NCBI GenBank assembly: GCA_021399435.1
Contig: JAJTUP010000045.1
Span: 62,001 to 126,000 of the forward strand
DNA from: Diaporthe sp. PMI_573
Lineage: Eukaryota; Ascomycota; Sordariomycetes; Diaporthales; Diaporthaceae
Length of the DNA stretch: 64,000 bases
Reading direction: 5' to 3'
A program made the translations under genes and the position numbers. The notes below the pieces were generated by a model. That model ran no database searches. It was not told the origin of the DNA and saw only the letters and a program-made list of their open reading frames with translations. Below are positions 9,541 through 20,903 of the stretch, one piece after another. Position 1 is the stretch's first letter. Every line of letters begins with the position of its first letter.

Positions 9541-10260
9541 CTAGGTTTGTCCGTGTCCTTGTTCTCGACGAGCGCAACGAAGATGCCCTGGCCAGTTATG
9601 AGGTCAAGAAACTGACACCTAACGAGCTGGACAAGCGGTACGGCGGTGGATGGTCGCGGAGTGCAAGTCCTAAGAAGAGGAGCCGCGTGGCTGAGCAGCA
9701 GGATACCGACTCTCATTTAAGGAAGCGTCGCAGGGAAAGAAGATTGTGACCTTAGCAGTAGCTCTTTTCTGGATGCCGATAGGCCCTTCGACAATCTCAG
9801 CAGCTTCTGCGGCGACGACTCTGACGATCCTTCTGACACCCTTGATGCGGATTGGAATTGGTTAGACCACGTCAGTGATGACGAGTACGAAGAGGCTGTC
9901 AGGGCAGGGCTTGTAGAGTGCCGTGGAAGGTCAAGGACGCGGCGTCCTCAAAGCGGGCCCGCCTTCTCGCCGTCAGAGATGAGAGGCCCACTGGGATTGT
10001 GATGACCATGATCAGCCGGCCCTTGCTGCGTCATTTTCGACAGTCTCTACCCCCGGTCGAGAAACCACTACAGGTTCGGACCAGCCTGCGGTCCTGCCCA
10101 TCATTGACGCCATTACTAAATCAGACAAGCTGGCCCCTACGACAGAACACCACGATCCTCCTACTATCAGCAACTGTGCAGAGCATTGTGTGAGTGACGC
10201 CACCGAGCTCCTTTGGACATTGATTTCTTCCTTGGCCCTGTTCGAGCTCGAGAAGAACTA
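9541..10260 (+). pseudogene. Unknown protein-like relic with two frameshifts
   Basis: Three plus-strand frames follow one another and each looks coded. The first (about 9551-9748) reads VLVLDERNEDALASYEVKKL and ends KRRRERRL. The second (about 9749-9993) is acidic (DDSDDPSDTLDADWNWLDHV). The third (about 9990-10256) reads LPIIDAITKSDKLAP and ends SLALFELEKN before a TAG. Small frame changes at about 9748 and 9990 would join them, so a disrupted gene is likelier than three separate genes. No domain is recognised. The mix of basic tail and acidic stretch resembles linker parts of nuclear or transposon proteins, but that is only an impression. Confidence 0.35.
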
Positions 10261-10612
10261 GTCATTCTTAGTTAAACTTTGAATGCAAATTTCTCTACTG
10301 AGCCAAGGGAATTCGCATTGGTCTTCTACGGAGGCGGACACTGGGTGTCCAACTTTCTTTCACCCGCCTAAAGCAGATTTTCGCGCAGCGTTTCACTTTC
10401 TGCAGTGACGACCAATTTCTATTTATTGAACAAAAGGTGATCCTAGTGGCGAGCATAGTCTCGCAGCGAGACCTAGATACCTCATGCAGACACTCAAACT
10501 ATCATTATATTTATATGTGCAGTACCTGGAAGCCTTTGGGCATTGATTTGAGTACCGTCGGCCGGTATGTGTTGGGACCGGGAGCTTCCTTCCTGCCCTT
10601 TATTCTGCTTTA
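10261..10612. other. No gene recognised
   Basis: Short frames only; downstream flank of the patatin-family tail fragment. Confidence 0.5.
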
Positions 10613-11095
10613 TTATAGTCCGTCTCGATTCACAGTGTGTATTGTTTTTAATGTCGTTTGCAATTTTTCTGCGTGGAGTTGCATTGTTATGTTGTTGTCT
10701 TGGATTGGTACTGAATCGCAGACACTACTGTGGTTAGGCTTCCCAAACAAGCAGTCCAAGCCTTGGTCTCGTATGAGTTGCCCCAGGGGGTAAGGGCTCC
10801 CGCTGACATGGCGGCTCTGACCATCGGGACCATCGATCTTCACACTTATTTCTGATGCCGGCGACCATAACTTCCATAATTCGAGTAAACTCCTCGCCAT
10901 TCATGATGCGTCGTGACGCATCTCGGGGCAGCAGATGTGATATATAATAATTTGGTTCGTCACCACGAAAGTAGATCCTGCTTTGTTGAAACTTCCTGAG
11001 AATATTAGAGAGGGCGGGGCCCGGCTCTACCCGACACCTCAGTCTGGGTAAGCAGATCTCGGGTCTGCTGGCAAGGCGTGGCTGGTCAATTTATT
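10613..11095 (-). pseudogene. Patatin/RING-like family, C-terminal fragment (copy 1)
   Basis: On the minus strand this matches the last 150 residues or so of the long copy at 46948-48951: both have IYFRGDEPNYYISHL, then a variable stretch, then PYPLG.LIRDQGLDCLFGK. A frame change near 10870 separates the two blocks here, and earlier residues (with CRVPPGPA-like remains) are further degraded. Everything before about 11095 is missing. It is therefore a 3'-end fragment of a dispersed family, not a gene. A second fragment of the same part is at 13975-14285. Confidence 0.75.
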
Positions 11096-13974
11096 GAAGT
11101 GCTGTGAGTGTAGTAGCTGTTGAGGCGCGTGCAGTACTGGAGGATAGTGAGTGAAGGTATGTTGAGGGAGGGAGAGACCCGTTGAGTTAATGAGCTGGTA
11201 AGAGGTAGGAAGAGCAAGAAACGGTTGGTGCGGATTGTAGGCAGTAGGTAAAGGTGACCCAGACTGCGGCAGCGAGCACGAGGCAGGAGCAGTCTCCTTT
11301 GTCCATGCCTCGAGAAGCTTAGGTCTACTTCAATTGCACCAGCCCGTTACCCCGCGAGAACAGTCCAAGGAGGAACACACCTGCTATTGACCGATCAGGA
11401 GATGTTTCCGCTTCTATATTGACGAGGTCTACCGGCGGAACTATTTATAAAAATATAAAGACGTGGGTTCTAGCGTGCAAACGGGGATTGTTGACCCATC
11501 TTCCACAATCTGGACCAACAGGGTCGATTTGCTCCAGGCCTATTGTGGAAAGGGGCGACTTAACAAACCACGGCTTTCAAACATCGACAGCTCTTGCACA
11601 CCAAACATGCCGAAACAACTCTGCGAATAATAATAACAAAAATCGATCAGAGTCACTCTCAACTGATCACCATGAAGCCCCACGATGGCAGTCATCAATG
11701 CATTGCGCGTGCGGCACACAGTCCTCCTTAACGTTGGTTAATTCGTCCTTGAAAACACAAGCATCGGGTGCTCAATCTTCTCACCCATCACCCTCTACTA
11801 TTACGAGTAATCGGTTCTCTCCTTATACTGGTTTAGTGGCAACGAGTGGAACCAAAATAAGACGGATTGATAGTGTTGGAAATCTACGGCTTGCGTCCAT
11901 GGCTGCGGAGAGAAGGAACCAGGAAGGATATGCCGTTCAAGATCATGCCAGCAAGAAATAAGCCAACGGAGCAAGGCGTGACATCTATTCTATACCTTCT
12001 CTATTTCTTTCTACAGAATGAATATCACCAACATAACCGCTTCTATGCTCAACGGACTCATTAAGCAAAAATGACTGCCATAAATGCTAACGTTGTACCG
12101 AAAATATCGTTATTATGGAATATACCTAGCCGCTGTATCATCGGCTAACCAGCATAAATACGTGCGAATTTCCTGTAACAAATTGCAGTTTATCTTATTC
12201 CTATACTATTTCTGCAACCTTCGTTGGGGATCACAAGTTTCAAACTCTATGCGAAGCAATAATAGTTTCCAGGCCGACCTGAATTCACCTTGACATTAAA
12301 TACACTTAAAACTTTAAAAATGCCCACTTCAATTTGAAATGCAGTGTCCGAAGGCATTACCTCATACCTGGCTCCACAACCTTGTTTTGAGCTTGAGCAT
12401 ACCGCATCAGTAACATTAGGCAAGATCAAAAGTCTCTGTTTTCCTCTCCGTTCAGCCTCCTGATGAATCTCATCCTGCCTGAAGTACCATGAAAATTACT
12501 TCAGCCGACAGCCACAAAGTTGTGAACTCCTCTGTGATGGTGAAGTCTCGGAACTATGGCCTTCACGGGCAACAGTGAGATATCTGGTCACAGGCAATAC
12601 ATCGCATGCTTTAGATGCGCCTGATAAGGTTCTGCTTACCAAGTCCCGCTCGCCGTCAACTTGCTGTCACATTTCACAGTCTCGTCGTTGCTTGCGATTA
12701 CAGTCTTCTAGCTCCAAATTCGAAGCCCGCCAGCAGATTCTGCGCTTTGAAAGACAATGTTATGAATGATCAGAGGGGCATATATGAGTGGTGCGCCACT
12801 AGTAGCGTGATTTTATTTCTTGAACCGTCTGTTTCTGGGAGCCTAGAAACAGGTTTGTGTGGAGAAAGAGGAGGATTAAGAGTCTGGGACCTACCCAAAA
12901 CCCCTTTCAATATAGAAAAAAGGCGCAGCAGTTCTGTCGAGTGTGGTTACACAGCAGAAGACCCCAGGTGCTGCTGACACCCGTCTCAGCGCTGGCTGGG
13001 CAAATGACTGCTCGGGAATACGGATACAAAGTCCTTCACAGGGCTCATCCAGAGCAATGTAGTCCACAATTTCGATACATCGGCTTCTCATATAGGCGTC
13101 CCAAGCTCGAGGTCTCAAGTGCTGTATGGTGGTTTTCGAGCTAATCACCCATCATCGATCAGAACGTTGAGCTTTGTGGATGTTATTCGGTTTGATCTCG
13201 CCACCGCTGATCGGATTACACTTTGTACCGGTTGGGAAGGGACTTGAGATTCTGTGCCTTCCGAAAAATAGATACGTATTCACACCGCTGGTCGAAGTCT
13301 TCGTTCCATCTGCACACTGTTACTAGCGGAAGCGCTCGAATTATACCCTGGCGACCGCACATATCTAGAGAGGATGTCGCCAAGGTTGCAAATGGCCGCA
13401 TTGCTAAGGTCACAATCCGCGCCGACTTTCTAATGCCTCTCGAGACGCGAGCTAAGTCGAGCCATAAGACCAAAAGGAGCCTGGTCCCGTTTGACCCCCC
13501 GCCGCCTATTGTATCGCCGATGCCGATAAAGATTTGCCAGGTCATGTGGATGATGCTCGGAACTATAGAAGTTAACCCTTCAGTTTCTCGACTGGATCTC
13601 ACTGGCCAGTTGCAGATCCCCGAAGGCAAGCTAAGCCTCGAGGAACCTGACCCCGAAGCGCCGGCTGCACTACCACTTGGACCCGCATCTGAGCCTGGGT
13701 CGAAAGCTTCCGAAACTCCCCAATAGTCAGCGGCATTCTATTGCTCTGGTACATACGGAAATGGGTCAAGAGTTACCGAGCCCTCGTTCAGCAATACCCA
13801 TTCTGTAGAAGGAAGATATGGGGCGCATTTCATTGCTACCCTATTCTGAACCTCTATGGCTGGTGCACGGTGAACCACGAGGGCTGGTTGACCCGGCGAG
13901 ACTCTGATTGATTCAAAAGGATAACGGTATCACGGGAAATTCTGACGATACGGAATCACTAGGCCTGTCCTGAC
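11096..13974. other. Long stretch without a supported gene
   Basis: Several open frames occur: 11419-11961 plus (Ser/Thr/Asn-rich, 180 residues), 12615-12977 plus, and 13223-13726 plus with an equally long minus frame over the same bases at 13216-13629. None carries a motif, Kozak-like start with intron pattern or paralogue here that would let me choose. The 13223-13726 frame has Pro-rich FDPPPPIVSPMPIK and an acidic Pro-rich tail and is the best of them. Bases 11980-12440 are AT-rich. Confidence 0.4.
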
Positions 13975-14285
13975 TGCAAAAGATTGACTTCCTGGAGTCT
14001 TGGATTGGCACTAAATTAGACGCCACTGTGGTTAGGCTTCCCAAACAAGCAGTCCAAGCCTTGGTCTTGTATGAGTAGCCCCAAGGGATAAGGGCTCCCG
14101 CTGCATGGCGTCTCTGACTATCAGGACCCTCTATCTTGACACTTATTTCTGATGCCGGCGAGGACACCATAACTTCGATAATTTGAGTAAACTCCTCGCC
14201 ATTCATGATGCGTTGTAATGCATCTGGGGCAGTAGTTGTGAGATATAATAATTTGGCTCGTCCCCGCGGAAATAGAAGATCGCCA
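13975..14285 (-). pseudogene. Patatin/RING-like family, C-terminal fragment (copy 2)
   Basis: Minus-strand sequence encodes YFRGDEPNYYISQLLP, MNGEEFTQIIEVMV and SEISVKIEGPDSQRR, matching copy 1 and the long copy. A frame change then scrambles the PYPLG..IRDQGLDC block (the bases are still present, in another frame). Copies 1 and 2 share MNGEEFT, absent from the long copy, so they are closer to each other. Both fragments cover the same 3' part of the gene, which suggests repeated 3'-end capture or 5' deletion. Confidence 0.75.
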
Positions 14286-14562
14286 TGACATTACAGAGTG
14301 TTCTAGAGATTCCAGGAGAACGAACGACCCGAATAAGTAGCATTGCCACCGCCGATGATGTTGATCTCACGACTTGCTTGCCCAATCCTCAAGAAACCGC
14401 GACCGAAAGGAGATGTGACATATGTACCTTGATGAGAGAATGTGCGAACGAATATATCGAAGCCAAAAAGTCCGAGCCAGCTGTAAAGTCGCTGAAAGAT
14501 GGCCTAACAGATAATCAGGTTCACCTGAGAAGTGCAAATAAGAAGAATCTAGTTCGCTAACT
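14286..14562 (+). other. Open frame of unknown status
   Basis: A 91-residue plus-strand frame (14285-14560, ATG start) with RRCDICTLMRECANEYIEA has one CxxC pair and no known family. It sits between a patatin-family fragment and an aminotransferase fragment, so it is probably a remnant. Confidence 0.25.
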
Positions 14563-14926
14563 AAATCGGCTGCAGCCTCGGAAGCGGTGATGTCCATATC
14601 ACCCCGCCAAGCCAGACCTTCCTGGACCTGGTCGAGGACCCGGAGCCCATTAAATCCCCTGACGGTACCGAGGGTTTTATACAGCAAGGGCATCCTTTGC
14701 CGGAGGTAATCCCTGGTGAGCCCGACACAGCCTTTGTCGCGAGGAAAGGCGCTGAGCTCGAAGAGGCCTTCCAGGCCGCCGGCCCTGACACCATCGCAGC
14801 CTTCATCGCCGAGCCAGTTGTGGGCGCAGCGCTCGGCTGCATGGCAGCGCCACCGGGGTACTTCAGGGCCATAAAGGCGATATGCGAGGAGCACGGGGCG
14901 CTCCTGATTCTAGACGAGGTCATGCT
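14563..14926 (+). pseudogene. Class-III (PLP-dependent) aminotransferase fragment
   Basis: The frame is open from a TAA near 14561 and reads AAFIAEPVVGAALGCMAAPP, then GYFRAIKAICEEHGALLILD and EVM. This is the class-III aminotransferase core: the EPv.ga.G...p...y...i..lc..hG.lLi.DEV segment, where the Asp contacts the pyridoxal phosphate ring nitrogen. The chain breaks directly after DEVM; the PLP-binding Lys and the C-terminal half are missing, and LLLPTTIFRLYSS follows from unrelated AT-rich DNA. The N-terminal third is also absent. About 120 of the usual 430 residues remain. A TACTGTAC-like tract starts just past the break. Confidence 0.75.
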
Positions 14927-16042
14927 TCTGCTACCAACTACAATTTTCAGACTATACAGTAGTACAGTACAACAATATTTTATATAAGCACCACACTTCT
15001 TTTAAAACTAAATGGTATTTTCCTATAGTACTCCTTATATACATCACACTGTGTCAAGGCTTCCAATACTGTACCATGTGAGCCTTTTGAATCTATTTAG
15101 ACTCCTTAATATTCGTACTTAAACCAAGCCTCCCGTAAAGAACATAATAGATCTTAACGAAAGACCATGCATTATGGTATTCTCTGTTGTATTGCGACAG
15201 GCATTACGCTAGTAGTGGGTGAAGCAAAGCAAACTCATAAGTACATCCCTTATTCCGTATTTCCTGGTTGTACTGTATCCACGATGCGGCGTACCGAAGA
15301 AATTTCGTACGAGTCCGGAAATGTTGAGGAGAAGATGGGAGAAGAGGACCTGAAAAGACTGCAATGTCATCTTGACAGCCTAGAGCCAAACGCTCGCGTC
15401 GCAATACTATTGGAAGGCAAGGGGTTCGCTCCAGGCAGCCCTCGGTATCCCCGCTCAAAGGGCCTTTTGGAAACGATCCCAACCAAGCAAACGAAGCCGC
15501 AGTTCTCGTCGACGAGTTTGCACCGACTAGTTGTTCATCCAGGTCCCCTCTAATGCTTCCAGCTTCTTCGACTCGTCCTATGTAACGATCCTCATAGCCC
15601 AGCTGAAGTTCTGGACTTTAATATCTACACCCAAACACCTAGCAGGCAAAATTCATTCTACGAAATGCAAGCACCTAGTAGCTCGTTTAAGTGCGGCGAT
15701 GCTTGTGCTTCTGGAGATGGCCGCTGAGTTTAGAGCGCTGGTCAAAACATACCTTTATTGCCAATTGCGGGTCTTTGCTATAATAGCAATTGGGGGACTG
15801 GGCACACTCTGGTGGAGGTTTTGTGCAAATTACATCTGGGTGACACAGCACAATCAGTGCCCACGATCTTATAGGAGAAAAACAAGGCTAGGATGTGAGC
15901 AGTCTCTTTTACAGACGAAAGTACAGGATGGCATAAAACGACCGTGGGTATGAATTTCCCAATACCTGTATGACATAAACACCGTAGGTTTCAACCTACT
16001 TGATATCCTTCAACTAAATACAAATAAAATGGTAAATACATG
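14927..16042. other. No gene supported; LTR-like repeat near 15850
   Basis: Frames at 15167-15553 and 15531-15953 have no recognisable motif. A repeat shared with 49.4 kb is listed separately. No terminal structure of a complete element is seen. Confidence 0.4.
15800..15853 (-). repeat. Dispersed LTR-like repeat, copy 1
   Basis: About 52 bases match 49394-49446, including CAAATTACATCTGGGTGACA and a shared CTCTGG.GGAG block, on the same strand. On the minus strand both start TGYTGTGTCACCCAG, which fits the TG start of a retrotransposon LTR. Similarity fades further in, so the full extent is unknown. Confidence 0.5.
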
Positions 16043-17809
16043 CTAGGATTCCCAGCCTGTATACATGTTATATCCTGAACCAAGACCGGTATTCGTATGA
16101 TCATCAGATGTGTCGTTAGCAGCTGCTCCTGCGGGCTTACCGCCGGGGTACCCGTTTCCAGCGCCATTTTGGCCCATTTCTCCTACCATCGGCGGATCCA
16201 GCAAGGTACTGCTTCTGTTCGATCCAGAAGTAGTGAATGAGCGTGACAGGTTTGGCAGACCCTCCATATCCGACTCACCGCCTGACTCAGCAGCCCTGCC
16301 CATTTCATCACCACACCACCTTGCGAAGTTAATTTGGCCCTCATCGGTATCTGCGTCTATGCTGTTGTTAACATGAGATTGTCGCGGACGTAGAGGGCGT
16401 CTCTCTCGCGGCCGCCCTCGGTTCTCTTCCTCCTCCGTGGTCAGCATATTCTGGTACCACGCCTCGGCAATTTCATCTTCTTCAAAACTTCCCCTTGTCT
16501 GGTGCCTGATGTTCCTCTCGTACCAGTCGTCGTCGTCATCTCCGCCTGACTCATCTGTGTCCGCCTGCTGTGAACGTGACCTCTTTTTGTTCGAGCTCGC
16601 ACTCGCACTCCTCGACCCTCCACCGCTATAGGCATCCTCGAGCTGAGCTCCTGATAGCCACTGTGTATTCACTACGAATGACTCCTCCCGACCCTCGGCA
16701 TCCAAATTCGTCTGCAGTCTTGCAACTCTTCTCCGTACAAACGAAGTTATAAAAGGTTTAAGAAGCATGAAGATCGCCTGGGCGAACTTGGCGAATAGAT
16801 ACTCCTCCGGTTTGCCAAGCAACTCATGGGTGTTAACGGATTTGTTGTGCCATGCTGCAGCAAACTCGCAGTCTTCAGCCTCAGCCGCAAAGAGCACGTG
16901 TACAACAAAGCGTCCCCTTTTGGGCACCAAGATGAATTTATAGCTGTCCCATATCTGATGCAGGTCATGACGTATAGTCATTCTGTTGCTTATATGATTG
17001 ATAGAGTGGTTTCCCGACCCGCAGTTCTGCATGCCATTCTGCTTGAACCACTTGTATTCGGCTGCCGGTATGCAATGTCCCCTCTGTAAGCCGTAGGACG
17101 TTGCTGAGATGGCGCATCGCCTGACTTGGTCAGCTTTGGGTCTTCGGCCGGTGCAGGGTGGTGGCATCAACTGAGAGTCGAGGGAAGCGCTCGGTAGGGA
17201 CGGTGCCGCCGCGTCGATGTTCAAGGCCGATTCAGCATCGGTGTCAGCAGCCGTCGGCGGCGTATCGGAGGATTCGGTATCGTCGGGGCAGAATTGCCAC
17301 TTCATGGACTCAAAGGTGTTATGTGGAAACTGCCAGTCTTGAAAACTTGGTACAACGGGCCAGATGTCGTCCTCCTGATGGCGCGTACTCTCGTTCAGGG
17401 GCTGCGGCCGGGGTTCGGATCGAGGGCTGTCACCGTGAGACTCCAGTTCAGTAGGAGTCGTCGAGGTTGAGGTTGAGGTCGGGACGGGGTCTGACGCGCT
17501 CGGAAAGAACCAGTACTTGTCTCTAGTCAGCAGGTCGTCGTGCCCAATCGTGACCCGTTCCTGGCCGCTGCGGTCACATGATAGATAGCCATGGAAAGCA
17601 TTGCCGGCGACGACCTGGCAGGCTAGCCGCGCAGTGCCGTGGTGAACTCCACGCGTGGTAGATGCGGCTACGGCGTCGAGCTTCGGGAGCTTGAAGAGGA
17701 CGTCATGGGGGCTGCTGTATCCGGGGTGGAGAAAAGAGATCGCGCCAGGAGGATCGATTGTTGCAGGCACTGGGTAAGCTCCTTCAATAGAGACTTGATT
17801 TGAAGCCAT
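16043..17809 (-). CDS. HNH-endonuclease-domain protein
   Basis: A single-exon frame of 588 residues from ATG 17807-17809 (the frame continues 26 codons upstream, but family members I recall start close to this Met). Residues 1-110 hold the conserved leader (HGTARLACQVVAGNAF-HGYLS). Residues 231-305 are the HNH_2-type domain: RCAISATSYG, GHCIP with His245, Asn275, then RHDLHQIWD with His284, and FILVPKRGRFVVHVL. HNH folds coordinate one metal and cut nucleic acid, so a nuclease role is inferred. The C-terminal 280 residues are Ser-, Asp- and Glu-rich with basic runs (KKRSRS), probably disordered. The His/Asn/His set looks present, so activity is possible. Such genes are common, unassigned members of fungal accessory regions. 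No intron or break is seen. Confidence 0.8.
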   Translation of the reverse strand: MASNQVSIEGAYPVPATIDPPGAISFLHPGYSSPHDVLFKLPKLDAVAASTTRGVHHGTARLACQVVAGNAFHGYLSCDRSGQERVTIGHDDLLTRDKYWFFPSASDPVPTSTSTSTTPTELESHGDSPRSEPRPQPLNESTRHQEDDIWPVVPSFQDWQFPHNTFESMKWQFCPDDTESSDTPPTAADTDAESALNIDAAAPSLPSASLDSQLMPPPCTGRRPKADQVRRCAISATSYGLQRGHCIPAAEYKWFKQNGMQNCGSGNHSINHISNRMTIRHDLHQIWDSYKFILVPKRGRFVVHVLFAAEAEDCEFAAAWHNKSVNTHELLGKPEEYLFAKFAQAIFMLLKPFITSFVRRRVARLQTNLDAEGREESFVVNTQWLSGAQLEDAYSGGGSRSASASSNKKRSRSQQADTDESGGDDDDDWYERNIRHQTRGSFEEDEIAEAWYQNMLTTEEEENRGRPRERRPLRPRQSHVNNSIDADTDEGQINFARWCGDEMGRAAESGGESDMEGLPNLSRSFTTSGSNRSSTLLDPPMVGEMGQNGAGNGYPGGKPAGAAANDTSDDHTNTGLGSGYNMYTGWES

Positions 17810-18589
17810 ATGGTCTGGATGGGCAAGACATGGAGTATGATGTCGTGAGGAACAAAGTGCCCAGTGGGTCCACAGACAGGCCTGCATCTTTTAGCGGGCT
17901 GGTAGCCTGCCCGGGTGATCTCCTCCTGACCCCGCAGCCACCCCTGCAAGGTACCACGGTACCTGGGCCCTACCCCAGTGCTTTCCGGTTAGTAGCCTCC
18001 ACGCGATTCCATTCAGATTATGGTGAAATCCCTGACTTGACCTTGGGTCATTTTCGCGGCCACCGAAATTTCTTGAGAAGAAAGTCTCGAAATCAAGGAC
18101 ATAGCGTCGATACCACAGCCAGTAGTCCTCCAGCGCCCATGCTCTCAACTTCTGGAGGTCGTAGACAAGTGCGTAGACCCCAGTAGCGTCATCAGTATGT
18201 CCGATTGGGTACTCAGTCCACAGAAGCTTCACGGTGGCACGAGATTAGCTGCTGTAAAATCGAGTTGGAAACGGCAGAGCTTACCGTCGTTCTGAGTAGT
18301 CGCAGCAAAGTAGGAAGGGATGGGCGATAGATGCATCAGGAACACAAGGCTGCGCGAAAAATCCAGTGATGGAACATGGCTGTTTGATTCTTGGTTTTGC
18401 CAAGATAGAGACTGATGTTGCACATGACCAAGCGAGCCATGCTCACGTCCACGGATTTAAGGAGGAGCCCTTCCGCCTGGTAGTACCTGTCGCAAACACT
18501 TTCCGGCTTATAGGGAAAGCTTATGAGTTGATTAATCTAAAAAAAGACTTGCTACCTAAACTTAACATCATTTCTCATCCGTCATTCGC
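17810..18589 (-). other. Possible gene remnant upstream of the HNH gene
   Basis: Minus-strand frames at 17891-18232 (with DDATGVYALVYDLQKLRAW) and 18229-18423 look partly coded but lack a family, a clear start and an agreed splice pattern. I cannot call a gene. Confidence 0.25.
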
Positions 18590-19084
18590 CTAGGGGGTTC
18601 TCCTCTGATAATTTCGGCCAAGATTTTGACGACCCTCAAATCTGAATTCTAGAATTTCCTCGCCAGCGGAAATGATCCAACAACTAGGGGAAATAATAAC
18701 CGAACTATTCGGCTCGATATAGCTCGCTTTCCAAGTGCTTTTTACCAGTGCCTTCTCACTGCTCATATTGTGCAGAGCGATGCACTCCGAGGCGACGTCC
18801 TCATGGAAAACAAGATCAATAGCGGCACCAATCACCTCGCATTCCAATCTGTCCGGCGTTTGTCTGATACCTAGTGTCTGTATATCACACTCAGGTTCAG
18901 TTTGAGATGCGCCATCAGGAACCCTTGCCCAGATGACTTCTTCAGGTATAGGCCCTTCTAGATCCTGGACCAAGATGGCTTTGTTGCCCGCGGGATGCTT
19001 GAGGATAATTTTGTAATGTTGAAGCTTCTGCCTGCTGATATCCAGCGCGCTGAGCGGTACATACTCCTGAAGGCAGCTCGCCAT
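18590..19084 (-). CDS. Hypothetical protein, 164 residues
   Basis: A complete frame from ATG 19082-19084 to a stop at 18590. It is mildly acidic, without signal peptide, membrane segment or low complexity. It has KLQHYKIILKHPAGNKAILV, GPIPEEVIWARVPDG and SSVIISPSCWIISAGEEILE, which alternate in a beta-rich way. I do not recognise it. No intron signal is needed to keep the frame open, and no paralogue is in the window. It lies between the HNH gene and the LINE remnant, on the HNH strand, so it may be a small host gene or the surviving exon of a larger one. Confidence 0.45.
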   Translation of the reverse strand: MASCLQEYVPLSALDISRQKLQHYKIILKHPAGNKAILVQDLEGPIPEEVIWARVPDGASQTEPECDIQTLGIRQTPDRLECEVIGAAIDLVFHEDVASECIALHNMSSEKALVKSTWKASYIEPNSSVIISPSCWIISAGEEILEFRFEGRQNLGRNYQRRTP

Positions 19085-19289
19085 ACGAGAGGACTACTCA
19101 GCTCTGTATATCCCAGTGTTGATCAGCTCTGATTTATATGAAGTAGGCGTTTGCAAATGGCAAGGTCGATCTATCTGCAAGCAGGTGGTACCTTTATACG
19201 GGCGTGCAGACCAGGATTGCACACTGTGCGCACAGCCACGCTTAGTCCCAAATAAGCTAGTAATTAATTTTTGCACATCACAACAAGCG

Positions 19290-20596
19290 GACACTCGTTT
19301 CGGCATACCCTGGATGCATGAATGCAGATACAAACCCGCCGCACCCATTGACAGGGTCCAGAAAATAGGCGCACAGGCGATAGTGGGGACGTTCATGACA
19401 GTAGCCGTACGTGTTGCGGAGGCCGAAGCCTCCATTCCCACGGTGCAAGACCGGCTCTGGAAGCGGGTGATCAAAGTGTGGACGGACATCCACACCCTCC
19501 CGGACACCAATCCGCTCCGCAGAAACACCTCCCGGATGCGGAAGTCCAGACCAAGATTCCAATCGCCACTTTACCAGGTGGCTCAGGCACTCAAAGATAT
19601 AGAGATGGAGGAGATGGAAACCATCAACCCATTCGCACTAGCGCCATGGGTGAAGAGGGTAAAAACCATTACCGATACGGAATTAATACGACAACCAGAC
19701 ACAAACAGGGCTGCATACATTCCGTAAGCAGCTCGGCGCGGAACGGTATGGTTGGTGTCGGAGCTGCAATCAAGACACGCAAACATGTTGGAGACGCTCC
19801 CACTGTCGAGACCCTCTCTGTCACTCTAGGCCCAAGGACAGAACAGAACCCTTACGCAGGCGAACTAGCAGCAATGGCACATGCGTTTGGGCAGCTAGAG
19901 TGGCGCAAGTACCACAGCATTACGCTTCTGACGAGGAACAAAGCAGCTGTGCTTACGCTTAGGAATCCACGTCAACAATCTGGCCAGGAACACATCTGCA
20001 GCATCTATGAGTCCATTGCAAAGCTAAGGAAGAAATGCGACAAGATTACGGTAGTGTGGTTGCCATCAGGAGACCATGACGAGCTCTGGACCCGCGCCAA
20101 GGAGAAAGCCAAAGAAGCCACACGGCAGGGCGAAGAGCCTCAGACACCAATCCCTAGAGTGAGATCGACAACACTTAACATGGCACGCATCACCCGAGGC
20201 ACCAGCAGCAGCTTGCCGGATAAGATTGGAAAATTCTCCAAGAAAGTTGACACTGCATTGCCAGGCAAGCACACACGACAACTATACGATCAGCAGAAGT
20301 GGAAGGGGGCCACAGCCCTATCCCAAATGAGGACAGGAGTGATAAGACTGAACTCGTACCTGTTCCCAATCAAAGCTGCACCGTCGGCTCAATGCGACTG
20401 CGGAGAAGAAAGAGAGACGGTCGAACATTTTCTCTTTCGATGCAGAAGATGGACAGAACACCGAACGGAGATGCTGCAATGCACAGACACCCACAGGGGT
20501 AATATCTCATTCTACCTAGGAGGAAAAGCTACATCTGACGGCGAGAACTGGACCCCCGATATGAAAGCCTCCAGGCAACAACACGATTTGCGATAG
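19290..20596 (+). pseudogene. LINE ORF2 remnant: post-RT region, RNase H, CCHC
   Basis: The first frame (to 19727) holds RVQKIGAQAIVGTFMTVAV and TLPDTNPL, the region after the reverse transcriptase in Tad/I-type fungal LINEs. A frame change at about 19700-19725 leads to the second frame (to 20596). That carries RNase H-like ARNGMVGVGAAI, YAGELAAMAHAF and VWLPSGDHDE, followed by a Cys/His motif (CDCGEERETVEHFLFRC) typical of LINE C-termini. The Asp expected before the first strand (DAS-ARNG) reads SSS-ARNG, so RNase H has lost a metal ligand. The upstream RT with its FADD box is absent. Not functional. Confidence 0.8.
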
Positions 20597-20903
20597 CCAC
20601 AGGCCGGCTCGATGCTGATCCCTGGCAAGGGAACAGCCAATGAAAACTAAATACCTTCGACCACTTCTCAGCCGCCTCACATTAATCACCTCGTACCACA
20701 GACAGTAGGCGCCGCTTCAGTTGCTGAGGATAGGATGCTGAACACTTGGAGAAGAGCCTTCAAGCTAGCCAACTGAACATTAATAAGGCACGAGAATCCG
20801 AAGAAACAGGACAGAGGAGAGAAGACATAAGCCAGAAGCGGAAGATGTATGGGCTCACTGAGGAACGGATCCACTTTTGTGAAACGTATTAGTAGTTAGC
20901 AGT

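Noticed and set aside
13216..13726. Two long overlapping frames on opposite strands as a gene
   Set aside because: Neither has a recognisable domain or start context, and I could not choose a strand.
17668..17949. Upstream extension of the HNH gene start
   Set aside because: The 26 extra codons before ATG 17809 do not match the family leader, which begins near MASNQVSIEG.
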